Shown here: piece by piece, positions 8,859-17,453 of the stretch
Layout: each line of letters starts with the position of its first letter
How positions within the stretch are numbered: position 1 is the first letter of the stretch
DNA from: Parafannyhessea umbonata
GTDB taxonomy: Bacteria > Actinomycetota > Coriobacteriia > Coriobacteriales > Atopobiaceae
Length of the DNA stretch: 64,000 nucleotides
NCBI RefSeq assembly: GCF_900105025.1
Contig: NZ_LT629759.1
Span: forward strand, 1,054,001 to 1,118,000
Reading direction: 5' to 3'
Position numbers and translations under genes: made by a program
The notes under the pieces: model-generated
Told to the model about the DNA's origin: nothing
The model's database searches: none
Seen by the model: only the letters and a program-made list of their open reading frames with translations

Positions 8859-10261
8859 TGCCCACGAACCACAACCGCCGCGGCGGCAGCACCCGCCAAA
8901 GGCCCACCACACCGCCGCTGGCACCCCGCCCTCAAGACGGACCCCTGCTCACTCTCGAGGTAGAGCGGCTCGCCTACGGGGCAGACGCCATCGCGCACAC
9001 GGAAGAGGGCAAGACGGTCTTCGTCCAGGGCGGCGTCCCGGGCGACACCGTGGAGGCGGCCCTCGTGCAGGACGGCCCGTCCTTCTCCAAGGCGCGCGTG
9101 ACGCGCGTGCTTGAGCCGTCCGCGCACCGCGTGCAGTCGCCGTGCCCGTTCGCGAGCGTCTGCGGCGGCTGCCCGTGGGCGTCCGTCTCGTACCAGGCGC
9201 AGCTTGCGGCCAAGCGTGACAACGTGGTGGACGCCCTCACGCGCATAGGCCACTTCGATCCCGAGCGCGCTCGTCGGCTCGTGGCACCGTGCGTCCAGCC
9301 CGGGGAGCCGTGGGGCTATCGCAACAAGGTCGAGCTCGCGTTCGAGCGCCGGGGCCAGCGCGCCATCGTGGGCATGCATGACGCCGGCGGCACGGGCGTG
9401 GTCAAGGTGGACCGCTGCCTTCTGCTCGAGTCGCGTTACCAGAAGATGACGAAGGCGGTGTCCGGCGCGCTCTCGTACCTGGCAAACTCCCATGGGCTCG
9501 CCATCGACCGCGTGGGCATCCGCGCCTCCCGGCGCACGCGCGACGTCGAGGTTGCGCTCTGGACGGAGCCGGGCCCGTTCCCGCGCGCACAGGCCGCAAA
9601 GATCCTGGGCGATGCCACCTCGGCCACGTCCATCGTGCGCGTCCTCACCAAGGGCCCGAAGAAGGCGCGCCGCGTCGTGGGCGTGGAGCGCCTCTCGGGC
9701 GCCGGCAGCTGGACGGAACTTGTCGGCGACGAGCGCATGACCGTGTCTGCCCCCTCGTTCTTCCAGGTGAACACCAAGGGCGCCGAGAAGCTCGTGGACC
9801 TCGTGCTCGCAGGCCTTGCTCCGAACGAGTCAGACGTCGCGATGGACCTCTACTCAGGCGCCGGGACGTTCACACTGCCGCTCGCGCGCAGGACCTCGTG
9901 GGTTGACGCCGTCGAGTCCTACGGCCCTGCCGTGCGCGACCTCAGGCGCAACCTCGAGCGCGCTGGCCTTGACAACGCGGACCCCGTGGGCGGCGATGCC
10001 GACCGCGAGTTCCCGGATTCCGACGCGGACGTGATCGTGGTTGACCCGCCGCGCGCCGGCCTCGCCCAGGACGTGGTGCGCAAGCTCTCCGGTCAGCCCG
10101 CCCGCGCCATCGCGTACGTCTCGTGCGATCCCGCAACGCTTGCGCGCGACCTTGCGCGCTTCGAGCAGGAGGGCACGTTCACGGTGGAATCCGTCACGCC
10201 CGTGGACCTGTTCCCGCAGACGTTTCACGTGGAAGACGTCACCATCCTGCGCAGACGCTGA
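8858..10261 (+). CDS. rlmD: 23S rRNA (uracil-C5)-methyltransferase, RlmD/RumA type
   Basis: 467 residues, GTG start sharing a base with the ppk stop (TAGTG), with AAGGAGGA 7 bases upstream. Order of parts: N-terminal TRAM-like RNA-binding region, [4Fe-4S] cysteines in CPFASVCGGC with a fourth in KVDRCLL, SAM-binding MDLYSGAGTFTLPLA, DPPRAGL, and the nucleophile cysteine in YVSCDPATLARDL. These fit the RumA/RlmCD group that makes 5-methyluridine in 23S rRNA. Which uridine is modified cannot be told, and members of this group in Gram-positives may modify both U747 and U1939. Confidence 0.92.
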   Translation: MPTNHNRRGGSTRQRPTTPPLAPRPQDGPLLTLEVERLAYGADAIAHTEEGKTVFVQGGVPGDTVEAALVQDGPSFSKARVTRVLEPSAHRVQSPCPFASVCGGCPWASVSYQAQLAAKRDNVVDALTRIGHFDPERARRLVAPCVQPGEPWGYRNKVELAFERRGQRAIVGMHDAGGTGVVKVDRCLLLESRYQKMTKAVSGALSYLANSHGLAIDRVGIRASRRTRDVEVALWTEPGPFPRAQAAKILGDATSATSIVRVLTKGPKKARRVVGVERLSGAGSWTELVGDERMTVSAPSFFQVNTKGAEKLVDLVLAGLAPNESDVAMDLYSGAGTFTLPLARRTSWVDAVESYGPAVRDLRRNLERAGLDNADPVGGDADREFPDSDADVIVVDPPRAGLAQDVVRKLSGQPARAIAYVSCDPATLARDLARFEQEGTFTVESVTPVDLFPQTFHVEDVTILRRR

Positions 10262-10353
10262 CGTGCGCGCCCCGGCGCCGCTGGCCGAAAAATAAATATG
10301 AGATTGGGGCTAGAACTCTGGCGCCCTTTAGAGTAAAAAAGTCATGTAACCCA

Positions 10354-10372
10354 CTTGGGTATGGGACCCAAG
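10354..10372 (+). promoter_or_regulatory. Hairpin in the ferredoxin leader
   Basis: CTTGGGT pairs with ACCCAAG around a 5-nt loop, ending 4 bases before the AGGAGAGGA ribosome binding site. It may stabilise the mRNA or modulate initiation. Confidence 0.4.
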
Positions 10373-10393
10373 GGACTAGGAGAGGAATTCACC

Positions 10394-10579
10394 ATGAAGG
10401 CTACTGTGAGCGAAGAGTGCATCGGCTGCGGCCTCTGCGAGAGCACGTGTGACGCCGTCTTCAGCATCGGAGACGAGGGCGTTGCCGTTGCCATCGAGGA
10501 GGACATCCCCGAGGAGTTCGAGGATGCCGCCAAGGAGGCCGAGGAGGGCTGCCCCGTCGGCGCCATCACCGTCGAGTAG
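10394..10579 (+). CDS. Small [4Fe-4S] ferredoxin
   Basis: 61 residues. One cluster motif CIGCGLC (with an extra Cys four residues on) and the distant partner in GCPVGAITVE give the single-cluster ferredoxin pattern; the middle is strongly acidic (EDIPEEFEDAAKEAEE). Likely soluble low-potential electron carrier for enzymes such as the hydrogenase or indolepyruvate oxidoreductase encoded in this window; partners are inferred. Start chosen by AGGAGAGGA upstream. It is a single-gene unit with its own leader hairpin and a strong terminator. Confidence 0.93.
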   Translation: MKATVSEECIGCGLCESTCDAVFSIGDEGVAVAIEEDIPEEFEDAAKEAEEGCPVGAITVE

Positions 10580-10616
10580 CCTCGGGCACGTCGCATAGCG
10601 ATTCGCCTAGAATGTT

Positions 10617-10645
10617 GGGGTCGCCTTCGGGCGGCCCCGTTTTTT
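10617..10645 (+). terminator. Intrinsic terminator after the ferredoxin gene
   Basis: Stem GGGG-CGCC/GGCG-CCCC capped by a stable TTCG tetraloop and followed by six T residues. Confidence 0.92.
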
Positions 10646-10698
10646 GTGCGACCCATGCCGCGCTCCCGCGCGCGCACCCGTCGCCGGAAAGGAACGCA

Positions 10699-11328
10699 AT
10701 GATTCTGGCATCTGGCTCGCCCCGCAGGCTCGAGCTGCTACGGCAGATGGGCTTCTCGCCCGTCGTGCGCCCCGCGAACATCGACGAGACACCGCGCCCC
10801 GGCGAATCCCCCACCGAGCTCGTAGAGCGTCTTGCGCGCCAGAAGGCGCTCGCATGCGAGAAGGGCCTGCCCGACGGGCTCCGGGGCCAGGTCGTGGTCG
10901 CGGCGGACACCACAGTGTGGATAGACGGCCTGGAGCTTGGAAAGCCCCGCGATGACAAGGACGCGCGTGCCATGCTGGTGCGTCTTTCCGGAAGGACGCA
11001 CCATGTCTCGACGGGCGTGTGCGTGCTGGCGGCCGAGCGCGAGTCGTCGTTCGTGGAGACGAGCTCCGTCACGTTCTTCGAGCTCTCGCCAGAGCAGATC
11101 GACGCGTACGTCCGAAGCGGAGAGCCGCGTGACAAGGCGGGCGCGTACGGCATCCAGGGGCGCGGCCGGCTGCTCGTGAGCGGGATCGAGGGTGACTACT
11201 TCAACATAGTCGGCCTTCCCGTGGCGCGGCTCGCGCGGGAGCTGGACGCGCTTCTGGGAGAGGGCCTGGGAGGCGAGGCGTCCGTCGTCTGTTGCGCGCT
11301 GGGAGGAGAATCATGTCAGGACAGGTAG
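10699..11328 (+). CDS. maf: Maf-family nucleoside triphosphate pyrophosphatase
   Basis: 209 residues. Begins with the family signature LASGSPRRLELL and contains AADTTVW, the active-site region of Maf proteins, which hydrolyse non-canonical or modified dTTP/UTP/CTP to monophosphates. Start taken at the ATG with GGAAAGGA upstream, which begins the protein at the signature. Its last 16 bases overlap the following peptidase gene, suggesting an operon. Confidence 0.92.
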   Translation: MILASGSPRRLELLRQMGFSPVVRPANIDETPRPGESPTELVERLARQKALACEKGLPDGLRGQVVVAADTTVWIDGLELGKPRDDKDARAMLVRLSGRTHHVSTGVCVLAAERESSFVETSSVTFFELSPEQIDAYVRSGEPRDKAGAYGIQGRGRLLVSGIEGDYFNIVGLPVARLARELDALLGEGLGGEASVVCCALGGESCQDR

Positions 11329-12329
11329 GTTCGAGCGGTATGGGGCCGGATAGCGCGGGGTGCGAGCCCATGGCGGGCTTCGCGCAGATCGACGGCGTGT
11401 ACGCCGCGAGCGTCACGAACGAGGAGGCTGGCACGGGCTGCACCGTCATTGTGTGCCCAAAGGGCGCCACGGGCGCCGTGGACGTGCGCGGAGGGGCTCC
11501 CGCCTCGCGCGAGACGGACCTGCTGAGGCCAGAGGAGACCGTGGACGTGCTGCATGCCGTCGTGCTGTCCGGTGGCAGCGCGTTTGGACTTTCCGCTTCC
11601 TGCGGCGTCGCAGAGGAGCTCGAGCGCCGTGGCATCGGCGTGGACGTAGGCGTTGGCAAGGTGCCCATCGTGTCCTCCGCGTGCCTGTTCGACCTTGCGT
11701 GCGGCGCCTCGGACGTGCGGCCCACGGTCGCGGACGGCACACGTGCCGCGGCGCTGGCGCTGGACGGACCGCGCGAGGGCCTTGCGTGCGGCAACCACGG
11801 CGCCGGCACGGGATGCACCGTCGGCAAGTTCCTGGGGCCCGAGCGCGCCATGAAGGCCGGCCTGGGCGAGCACGTGGAGCGTGCGGGCATGCTTGTGTGC
11901 GGTGCCGTCGCGGCCGTGAACGCGCTGGGCAACGTCGTCGACCCCGCCAGCGGCGCGCCCGTGGCAGGCGCGCTTGCCGAGGACGGCCATAGCATCGCAG
12001 GCGATGCGGACGCGATCGCCGCCGTTGCGCAAGCGGCTCCGTGGCTGAGGTCCAACACGACCATCAGCTGCGTGGTGACGAACGCCCGTCTGACGAAGGC
12101 GCAGGCCACGAAGGTGGCCCAGATGTCCGCGGACGCGTATGCCCACGCCATCAGGCCCACGCACACCACGAACGACGGCGACACCGTGTTCGTGATGGCG
12201 ACAGGCGATGTAGAGGCGCCGGTGGACGCGGTGGGCATGCTTGCCGTGAAGGCCCTCGAGGGCGCCATCGTACGCGGCGCGCGCGAGGCACGCTCCGCGT
12301 ACGGCTTCACCGCGGCCTGCGACCTCTGA
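11313..12329 (+). CDS. P1-family (DmpA/NylC-like) self-processing peptidase
   Basis: 338 residues with GGAGGAG just upstream of the ATG. The protein matches the P1/S58 peptidase fold: GGSAFGL near residue 90, a glycine-rich GNHGAGTGCTVGK segment, and the Asn248-Thr249 pair in SNTTISCVVTNA. In NylC-type members the chain cleaves itself before the equivalent Thr, which then becomes the N-terminal nucleophile. Expected activity is hydrolysis of N-terminal residues from short peptides or amides; the natural substrate is unknown. Overlaps maf by 16 bases. Confidence 0.85.
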   Translation: MSGQVGSSGMGPDSAGCEPMAGFAQIDGVYAASVTNEEAGTGCTVIVCPKGATGAVDVRGGAPASRETDLLRPEETVDVLHAVVLSGGSAFGLSASCGVAEELERRGIGVDVGVGKVPIVSSACLFDLACGASDVRPTVADGTRAAALALDGPREGLACGNHGAGTGCTVGKFLGPERAMKAGLGEHVERAGMLVCGAVAAVNALGNVVDPASGAPVAGALAEDGHSIAGDADAIAAVAQAAPWLRSNTTISCVVTNARLTKAQATKVAQMSADAYAHAIRPTHTTNDGDTVFVMATGDVEAPVDAVGMLAVKALEGAIVRGAREARSAYGFTAACDL

Positions 12330-12501
12330 CGCAGCAAAGGGGCCCGCTCTTCTCGCCCACGGCGCGTAACGTGTTACCTATCGGCAATCTTTGGCGCGAG
12401 CGAGGAGCGCGTTTTGCGCTCTGATACACTCACTTTGTCTCATCAGCAACCTGTCACGCCTGCGCCGGCGTCCATGCCAGCGCTGACACCTATGGGGTTT
12501 T

Positions 12502-13614
12502 ATGCCTACCAGCTCATCGTCTGAAACCGGCATGCTCACCAGGCTCTCGTGCACCGTCGAGGAGATGGGCCTCGCCCTCGACGACGTGGTCATCCTGCTT
12601 GCGTGCAACGAGTACTTCGTTCCGTATACCGCGGTGGCCATCCAGTCCATCGTCGAGCACATGTCGCCGGAGCGCCACTACGACATCGTGGTGCTCACGC
12701 GGGACCTGACGCAGCGCACCATCGACTCTCTTGTGGGGCACCTTCCCTACCCCAACATGTCGCTTGGCTTCCTGAACCCGGAGGTCGCGCTCAAGGGAAC
12801 GAAGCTCCCCCACCACGGCCACTTCAGGCCCGAGACGTTCTTCCGCCTGCTGGCGCCGTGGCTTCTGCCCAACGTGAAGAAGGCCGTGTACCTGGACAGC
12901 GACCTCGTGGCGCTCACGGACGTGGCGAAGCTGTTTGACACCGACGTCGAGGGGTGCCTTCTGGGCGCCACGCGAGACGCGGACACCGTGGGCATGATGC
13001 TGGGCTACGACGGAACCGTCGGGCCATACCTCGAAAGCGAGATCAAGCTCACGGACCCCATGCAGTACTTCCAGGCCGGCGTGCTCGTGATGAACCTCGA
13101 GGCGTTCCGCTACGCCTTCACGGTCGCAGACATGCTGAGCCTCTCCACGGTGCGCGTGTGGCGCTGGCTGGACCAGGACATCCTGAACATGCTGGCCGAT
13201 GGCAACTACGTCCGCGTGGACATGCGTTGGAACACCCTGATGGACTGGAAGGGCATAAGGCGCGAGAAGATCATCGCCCAGGCCCCGGAGGAGCTCCGCC
13301 AGCAGTACGAGGCCGCTCGGCAGGACCCCGCCATCGTGCACTACGCCGGCCCGGACGACCGCCCGTGGGACTACCCCGACTGCGACATGGGCGCCTACTT
13401 CTGGGACTACGCCAAGAGGAGCGCGTTTGCAGACGTTCTGGAGGAGCGTCTGCAGCAGTCCCAGACCACCGTCGCGGGCAAGCTTGACCGCGCGAAGGTG
13501 AGCGTTATCTTCAAGGGAATCATGCCGTTGGTGGACAAGACGTTCCCTCCCGGCACGAAGCGCCGCACGAAGCTCATCAAGGGTTACGTCGCGATTGGCG
13601 GCGACCTGGGGTAG
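12502..13614 (+). CDS. Glycosyltransferase family 8 protein
   Basis: 370 residues, no signal peptide or membrane helix. GT8 fold is shown by NEYFVPYTAVAIQSI at the start, the metal-binding DXD in YLDSDLVAL (Asp132, Asp134) and a C-terminal HYAGPDDRPW, the usual His-Gly-type donor-binding segment. GT8 enzymes move galactose or glucose from UDP-sugars, often onto lipopolysaccharide, teichoic acid or protein acceptors. Neighbouring GT2 and UDP-galactopyranose mutase genes point to a surface glycan. The start is uncertain: no strong ribosome binding site precedes this ATG. Confidence 0.88.
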   Translation: MPTSSSSETGMLTRLSCTVEEMGLALDDVVILLACNEYFVPYTAVAIQSIVEHMSPERHYDIVVLTRDLTQRTIDSLVGHLPYPNMSLGFLNPEVALKGTKLPHHGHFRPETFFRLLAPWLLPNVKKAVYLDSDLVALTDVAKLFDTDVEGCLLGATRDADTVGMMLGYDGTVGPYLESEIKLTDPMQYFQAGVLVMNLEAFRYAFTVADMLSLSTVRVWRWLDQDILNMLADGNYVRVDMRWNTLMDWKGIRREKIIAQAPEELRQQYEAARQDPAIVHYAGPDDRPWDYPDCDMGAYFWDYAKRSAFADVLEERLQQSQTTVAGKLDRAKVSVIFKGIMPLVDKTFPPGTKRRTKLIKGYVAIGGDLG

Positions 13615-13664
13615 CGTGCGCGGGGCACCGCGCTCGACGCATCGCGTGCCAAGTCATGCGTCAC

Positions 13665-13686
13665 GTCGCACTTCTAGAAGTGCGAC
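13665..13686. repeat. Perfect 22-bp palindrome, copy A
   Basis: Two halves GTCGCACTTCT and AGAAGTGCGAC. The inner 20 bp are identical to the core of copy B 60 bp further on. Lies between convergent glycosyltransferase genes. Confidence 0.85.
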
Positions 13687-13726
13687 AGAGTGCCGCAAGC
13701 AATCTACCTGCAAAAACGTCAAAACG

Positions 13727-13760
13727 AGACCCATCGCACTTCTAGAAGTGCGATGGGTCT
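13727..13760. repeat. Perfect 34-bp palindrome, copy B
   Basis: Each 17-base half (AGACCCATCGCACTTCT and its complement) pairs without a mismatch. It could form a long cruciform or RNA hairpin and may be a bidirectional terminator for the two convergent genes, although no long T-run follows on the plus strand; on the minus strand a T-rich CGTTTTGACGTTTTTG follows. Confidence 0.85.
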
Positions 13761-13807
13761 TACGCAATGGACCCTCGTGTGAGCCGATCTTGCACCCGGA
13801 ATTTCGC

Positions 13808-14839
13808 CTAGTTGAACTTCACGAGTTTCTGGGCGGCCTTGTACAGACCGATGGTGGTCTTCTCGCCCACCTTGGTGGGAAGGTTCGTGAACGTGCCGAC
13901 GACGCCGTGCTTTGCGTGGCGGTACATGCGCGGGTCGTACGCCTTGAGCTCAGCCCAGAGCTTGTCGAGCTCGTCCATGGCGTCGGGCCGATCCGAGAGG
14001 CGCGAGAACACGGAGCAGATCGCCATGATGATGGTGAAGTAGCTCAGCATGTAGCTGCGGAGCTTCGCGCTCCTGATGTCGTCGTAGAGGTGGTACGACT
14101 TCATCATGATGCGCGCGACGCGCCAGTAGTGGTCGATGCGCGAGGTGAGGACCTTCTCGTTCACGGACTGGTCCTCGCGGCCGATGAAGTAGCGGTAGAG
14201 GTCGACCGGAAGGTAGTACAGGGTCTTGCAGCGCGGGAACGGCACGTATGCGTAGATGTTGTCCACGTAGAACGTGTGGGGCGGCATGGGCAGCCCGCCG
14301 TCGCGCAGGACGTCCGTGCGGTAGCACAGCGAGTGCATGAGCAGATACTTGCTTAAGGTGAAGTGACCGATATCGTCCCAGGTGAAGATCTTGTTCTTCG
14401 GGAGAGCCTCGTAGCTGACGAAGTTCTGCTTGCCGTCCTCCACGTGCTCGTACACGTAGTTGGAGATGACGAGGTCCACCCTCGTGCCCAGCTCCTCGAA
14501 GCGCCTGAGCTGCTTCAGAAGGGCCTTCAGGGCGTCTGCGTCCACCCAGTCGTCCGAGTCGACCACCTTGTAGTAGGTGCCGTCCGCGTTCTCGAGCCCC
14601 TTCATGACGGCAATGCCGTGGCCGCCGTTCTCCTGGTGCACGGCCTTCACGATGCCTGGGTACCTGCGCTCCCAGTCCTGCGCCTTCGCAAGGGTGTCGT
14701 CCTTGGTGGAGCCATCGTCCACGACGATGATTTGGACGTCCTCCGCATAGTCGCTGCCCTCGAGGATGGAAGAGATGCAGTGGTCCATGTACGCGGACGA
14801 GTTGTAGCACGGTATGCCGAAGCTCAGAATCTTGTTCAT
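13808..14839 (-). CDS. Glycosyltransferase family 2 protein
   Basis: 343 residues from the ATG with AGGAA 6 bases upstream. GT-A fold: FGIPCYNSS at the N-terminus, IIVVDDGSTKDDT for the nucleotide, and KVVDSDDWVD as the DXD region. No membrane segments. It probably adds a sugar to a surface polysaccharide or teichoic acid. It follows glf on the minus strand with a 64-bp spacer, so both may be one transcript. Donor and acceptor cannot be inferred. Confidence 0.9.
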   Translation of the reverse strand: MNKILSFGIPCYNSSAYMDHCISSILEGSDYAEDVQIIVVDDGSTKDDTLAKAQDWERRYPGIVKAVHQENGGHGIAVMKGLENADGTYYKVVDSDDWVDADALKALLKQLRRFEELGTRVDLVISNYVYEHVEDGKQNFVSYEALPKNKIFTWDDIGHFTLSKYLLMHSLCYRTDVLRDGGLPMPPHTFYVDNIYAYVPFPRCKTLYYLPVDLYRYFIGREDQSVNEKVLTSRIDHYWRVARIMMKSYHLYDDIRSAKLRSYMLSYFTIIMAICSVFSRLSDRPDAMDELDKLWAELKAYDPRMYRHAKHGVVGTFTNLPTKVGEKTTIGLYKAAQKLVKFN

Positions 14840-14903
14840 ATGGTTCCTACATGCCAAAAGCCGGTCGACGCACAAGCGACGGCCGGCACCCTATCGTTTG
14901 TTC

Positions 14904-16103
14904 CTAGTGATTCGAGATGAGATCGTCGGACAGCTCGAGCGCGGACGCCGTGACGCCGTCCATGTCGTAGTAGCGGTACTCCGCGAGCCTTCCGACGACG
15001 TGGAAGTTCAGGATGTCCTCCACGCGCGCCTTGTAACGCTTGTACAGCTCGATGTTCTGCGGCTCGTTGATGACGTAGTACGGGGTCTCGCCAACGCCAG
15101 GCAGGTACGTCCTGGAGTACTCGCGCAGGATCGTGGTCTTGCCGGGAACGACCTGGCCGGTCATGTTCTTGAACTCCGTGATGCGGGTGAAGTTCTCGGA
15201 CACGGTGTAGTTGACGGTGCCGACCGGCTGGAACTGGTCCTCGTCCAGGGTCTCGAACACCATGTCGACCGTGCGGTACGGAAGCGCGCCGAGGTCGAAG
15301 CCAAACAGCTCGTCGAGGGCGCCCGTGTAGATTACCTCGCCGCCATACGGCTGGCCGCACACGTTGACGTGGCCGTCGCCCAGGGAGAGCAGGTCTCGGG
15401 CGTCCACGTCCAGGAAGACGGAGATGAGGTCGTGGTCGAGCATGTGCTCGAAGAGGTCCGTGTACGAGACCGCCGGCATGCCCTGGTGCGGCGCCTTCGG
15501 GAAGTAGCGGTCGTCGTCGCCCACGAAAACGGGGACGCGGCCCATGACGGACGGGTCGATCTGGTCGGGCGTCTTGCCCCACTGCTTCATGGTGTAGTGC
15601 AGAAAGACGTTCTCGTACACGTAGTCCGCGACCTCCGCGAGCTCGGGGTCGTTCTTCTCCCTGAGTTCCATGATGGGGACCTTCTTGTCCTCGCCGAAGG
15701 CCGCCACGAGCTTCTGGTACAGGCGCTCGCCCTTCTCGTCGCCAAACGCGAGCTTCAGGGACTGATGGTTGAACGGCACGGGCATCAGCGTGCCATGGAT
15801 GTTCGCCAGCACCTTGTGGTTGTAGTCCGTCCACTCCGTGAAGCGCGAAAGGTACTCGTGCACGCGCTCGCTATGGGTGTGATAGATATGCGGACCGTAC
15901 TTGTGAATCAGCACCCCGGCGTCGTCAAGGCAGTCGTAGGCATTGCCGGCGATGTGGTCCCTGCGCTCGATGATGGCAACCTTGTCGCCGCAGGCCTCCG
16001 CAAGGCGACGTGCGCAGACAGCGCCGGCGAATCCCGCGCCCACGACGATGACGTCGTAGTTCAGGGGGTTGAAGCCCTCGGGAAGACCTTTGGTGATACC
16101 CAT
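14904..16103 (-). CDS. glf: UDP-galactopyranose mutase
   Basis: 399 residues. FAD-dependent enzyme interconverting UDP-galactopyranose and UDP-galactofuranose. The dinucleotide site VVGAGFAGAV is at about residues 20-29; GPHIYHT, FNHQSLK, HYTMKQWGKTPDQ and a C-terminal VGRLAEYRYYDMD are characteristic for Glf. AAGGGA lies about ten bases before the ATG. Its presence means that galactofuranose goes into a glycan, and the adjacent glycosyltransferase is a candidate user. Confidence 0.96.
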   Translation of the reverse strand: MGITKGLPEGFNPLNYDVIVVGAGFAGAVCARRLAEACGDKVAIIERRDHIAGNAYDCLDDAGVLIHKYGPHIYHTHSERVHEYLSRFTEWTDYNHKVLANIHGTLMPVPFNHQSLKLAFGDEKGERLYQKLVAAFGEDKKVPIMELREKNDPELAEVADYVYENVFLHYTMKQWGKTPDQIDPSVMGRVPVFVGDDDRYFPKAPHQGMPAVSYTDLFEHMLDHDLISVFLDVDARDLLSLGDGHVNVCGQPYGGEVIYTGALDELFGFDLGALPYRTVDMVFETLDEDQFQPVGTVNYTVSENFTRITEFKNMTGQVVPGKTTILREYSRTYLPGVGETPYYVINEPQNIELYKRYKARVEDILNFHVVGRLAEYRYYDMDGVTASALELSDDLISNH

Positions 16104-16266
16104 GTCGATTGTTTCCCTTCATATACCGGTCCCGCCGTCCGCGGCGGCAACCATTGCTCTGGCCCGCACGCGGCGGGCGTTCACGGAGCCGATTCTATCA
16201 CGAGGGCATATAATACAGGACTGCCGGGGAAAATACCCAGCCGACGTGCACAATCGTCGTTCAAGA

Positions 16267-16284
16267 ACGTGGCTTTTGCCACGT
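16267..16284 (+). promoter_or_regulatory. Hairpin in the pta leader
   Basis: ACGTGGC pairs with GCCACGT around TTTT, ending about 10 bases before the AAAGGAG site of pta. Confidence 0.4.
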
Positions 16285-16306
16285 GCGGCAAGGCAAAGGA
16301 GCTTTA

Positions 16307-17284
16307 ATGAGCGATTTTCTGGAAAGAATGAAGAAGGCTGCCAAGTCCAGCAAGAAGACGATCGTCCTGCCCGAGGGCGAGGACCCCAGGACCATCGAGG
16401 CCGCCAAGAAGATCGTCGCCGAGGGCCTGGCGGACCTCGTAATCCTAGGCGACCCCAACAAGATCGACGTGCCGGGCGTCAAGGTCATCGACCCGCGCAA
16501 CGCCGAGAAGCACGACGAGTACGCCGCCGCGTTCGCAGAGCTCCGCAAGAAGAAGGGCGTCACGCTGCCCGAGGCGATGGAGCAGATGAACGACGCCACC
16601 TACTTCGGCACCATGATGGTGAAGATGGGCGACGCCGACGGCCTGGTCTCCGGCGCCTGCCACTCCACCGCCAACACGCTGCGCCCGGCGCTGCAGATCC
16701 TGAAGACCGCCCCCGGCACGAAGCTCGTGTCCGCGTTCTTCATCATGTGCACCGACAAGGCGGAGTACGGCGATGACGGCACCCTGCTGTTCGCGGACTG
16801 CGGCCTGAACATCGACCCCACCGCGGACGAGCTGTCCGAAATCGCGATCGCGTCCGCGGGCTCTTGGGAGAAGTACATGGGCACCCAGCCGAGGGTGGCC
16901 ATGCTGTCCTTCTCCACCATGGGCTCCGCCAAGGGCGAGGTGCCGACGAAGGTCCAGGAGGCGACCGAGCTCGCCCATGAGAAGGCACCCGAGCTCGCCG
17001 TCGACGGCGACCTGCAGCTCGACGCGGCGCTCGTGCCGTCCGTCGCCGCGCTGAAGGCCCCGGGATCTGCCGTCGCGGGCAATGCGAACGTCCTGGTCTT
17101 CCCGGACCTCGAGGCCGGCAACATTGGCTACAAGCTGGTCCAGCGCTTCGCCGGCGCCCAGGCGTACGGCCCGATTCTGCAGGGCATCGCGAAGCCGGTG
17201 AACGACCTTTCCCGCGGCTGCTCCGCAGACGACATCGTGGGCGTCGTGGCCATCACCGCGGTCCAGGCCCAGATGGCAGAGTAG
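16307..17284 (+). CDS. pta: Phosphate acetyltransferase
   Basis: 325 residues, the short Pta form without an N-terminal regulatory domain. Converts acetyl-CoA and phosphate to acetyl phosphate. Motifs: IVLPEGEDPRTIEAA at the N-terminus, DADGLVSGACHSTANTLRPALQ, and the C-terminal NVLVFPDLEAGNIGYKL and GPILQGIAKPVNDLSRG that form the CoA/phosphate site. AAGGAG is 6 bases before the ATG. Acetate kinase, the next enzyme, lies about 9 kb away on the other strand. A strong hairpin terminator follows. Confidence 0.96.
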   Translation: MSDFLERMKKAAKSSKKTIVLPEGEDPRTIEAAKKIVAEGLADLVILGDPNKIDVPGVKVIDPRNAEKHDEYAAAFAELRKKKGVTLPEAMEQMNDATYFGTMMVKMGDADGLVSGACHSTANTLRPALQILKTAPGTKLVSAFFIMCTDKAEYGDDGTLLFADCGLNIDPTADELSEIAIASAGSWEKYMGTQPRVAMLSFSTMGSAKGEVPTKVQEATELAHEKAPELAVDGDLQLDAALVPSVAALKAPGSAVAGNANVLVFPDLEAGNIGYKLVQRFAGAQAYGPILQGIAKPVNDLSRGCSADDIVGVVAITAVQAQMAE

Positions 17285-17326
17285 CCAGCCGCCAAAGCGA
17301 CCCGCGCACGCCATGCGTACGCAACG

Positions 17327-17364
17327 GGGGCGCCGCCGCAGACCACATGCTGCGACGGCGCCCC
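17327..17364 (+). terminator. Terminator between convergent pta and hydrogenase genes
   Basis: GGGGCGCCGCCGCAG pairs with CTGCGACGGCGCCCC with one mismatch around an 8-nt loop, followed by TCTTCTT on the plus strand. On the minus strand the mismatch becomes G-U, so it may work for both genes. Confidence 0.8.
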
Positions 17365-17453
17365 TCTTCTTGTGGATGGTCTCGCCTGCGGGCGCGGTGC
17401 CGACGTCTGCCTATGCCACGTCCGCGCGGCGAGCCGTTGCCTGCTCCCGCGCG

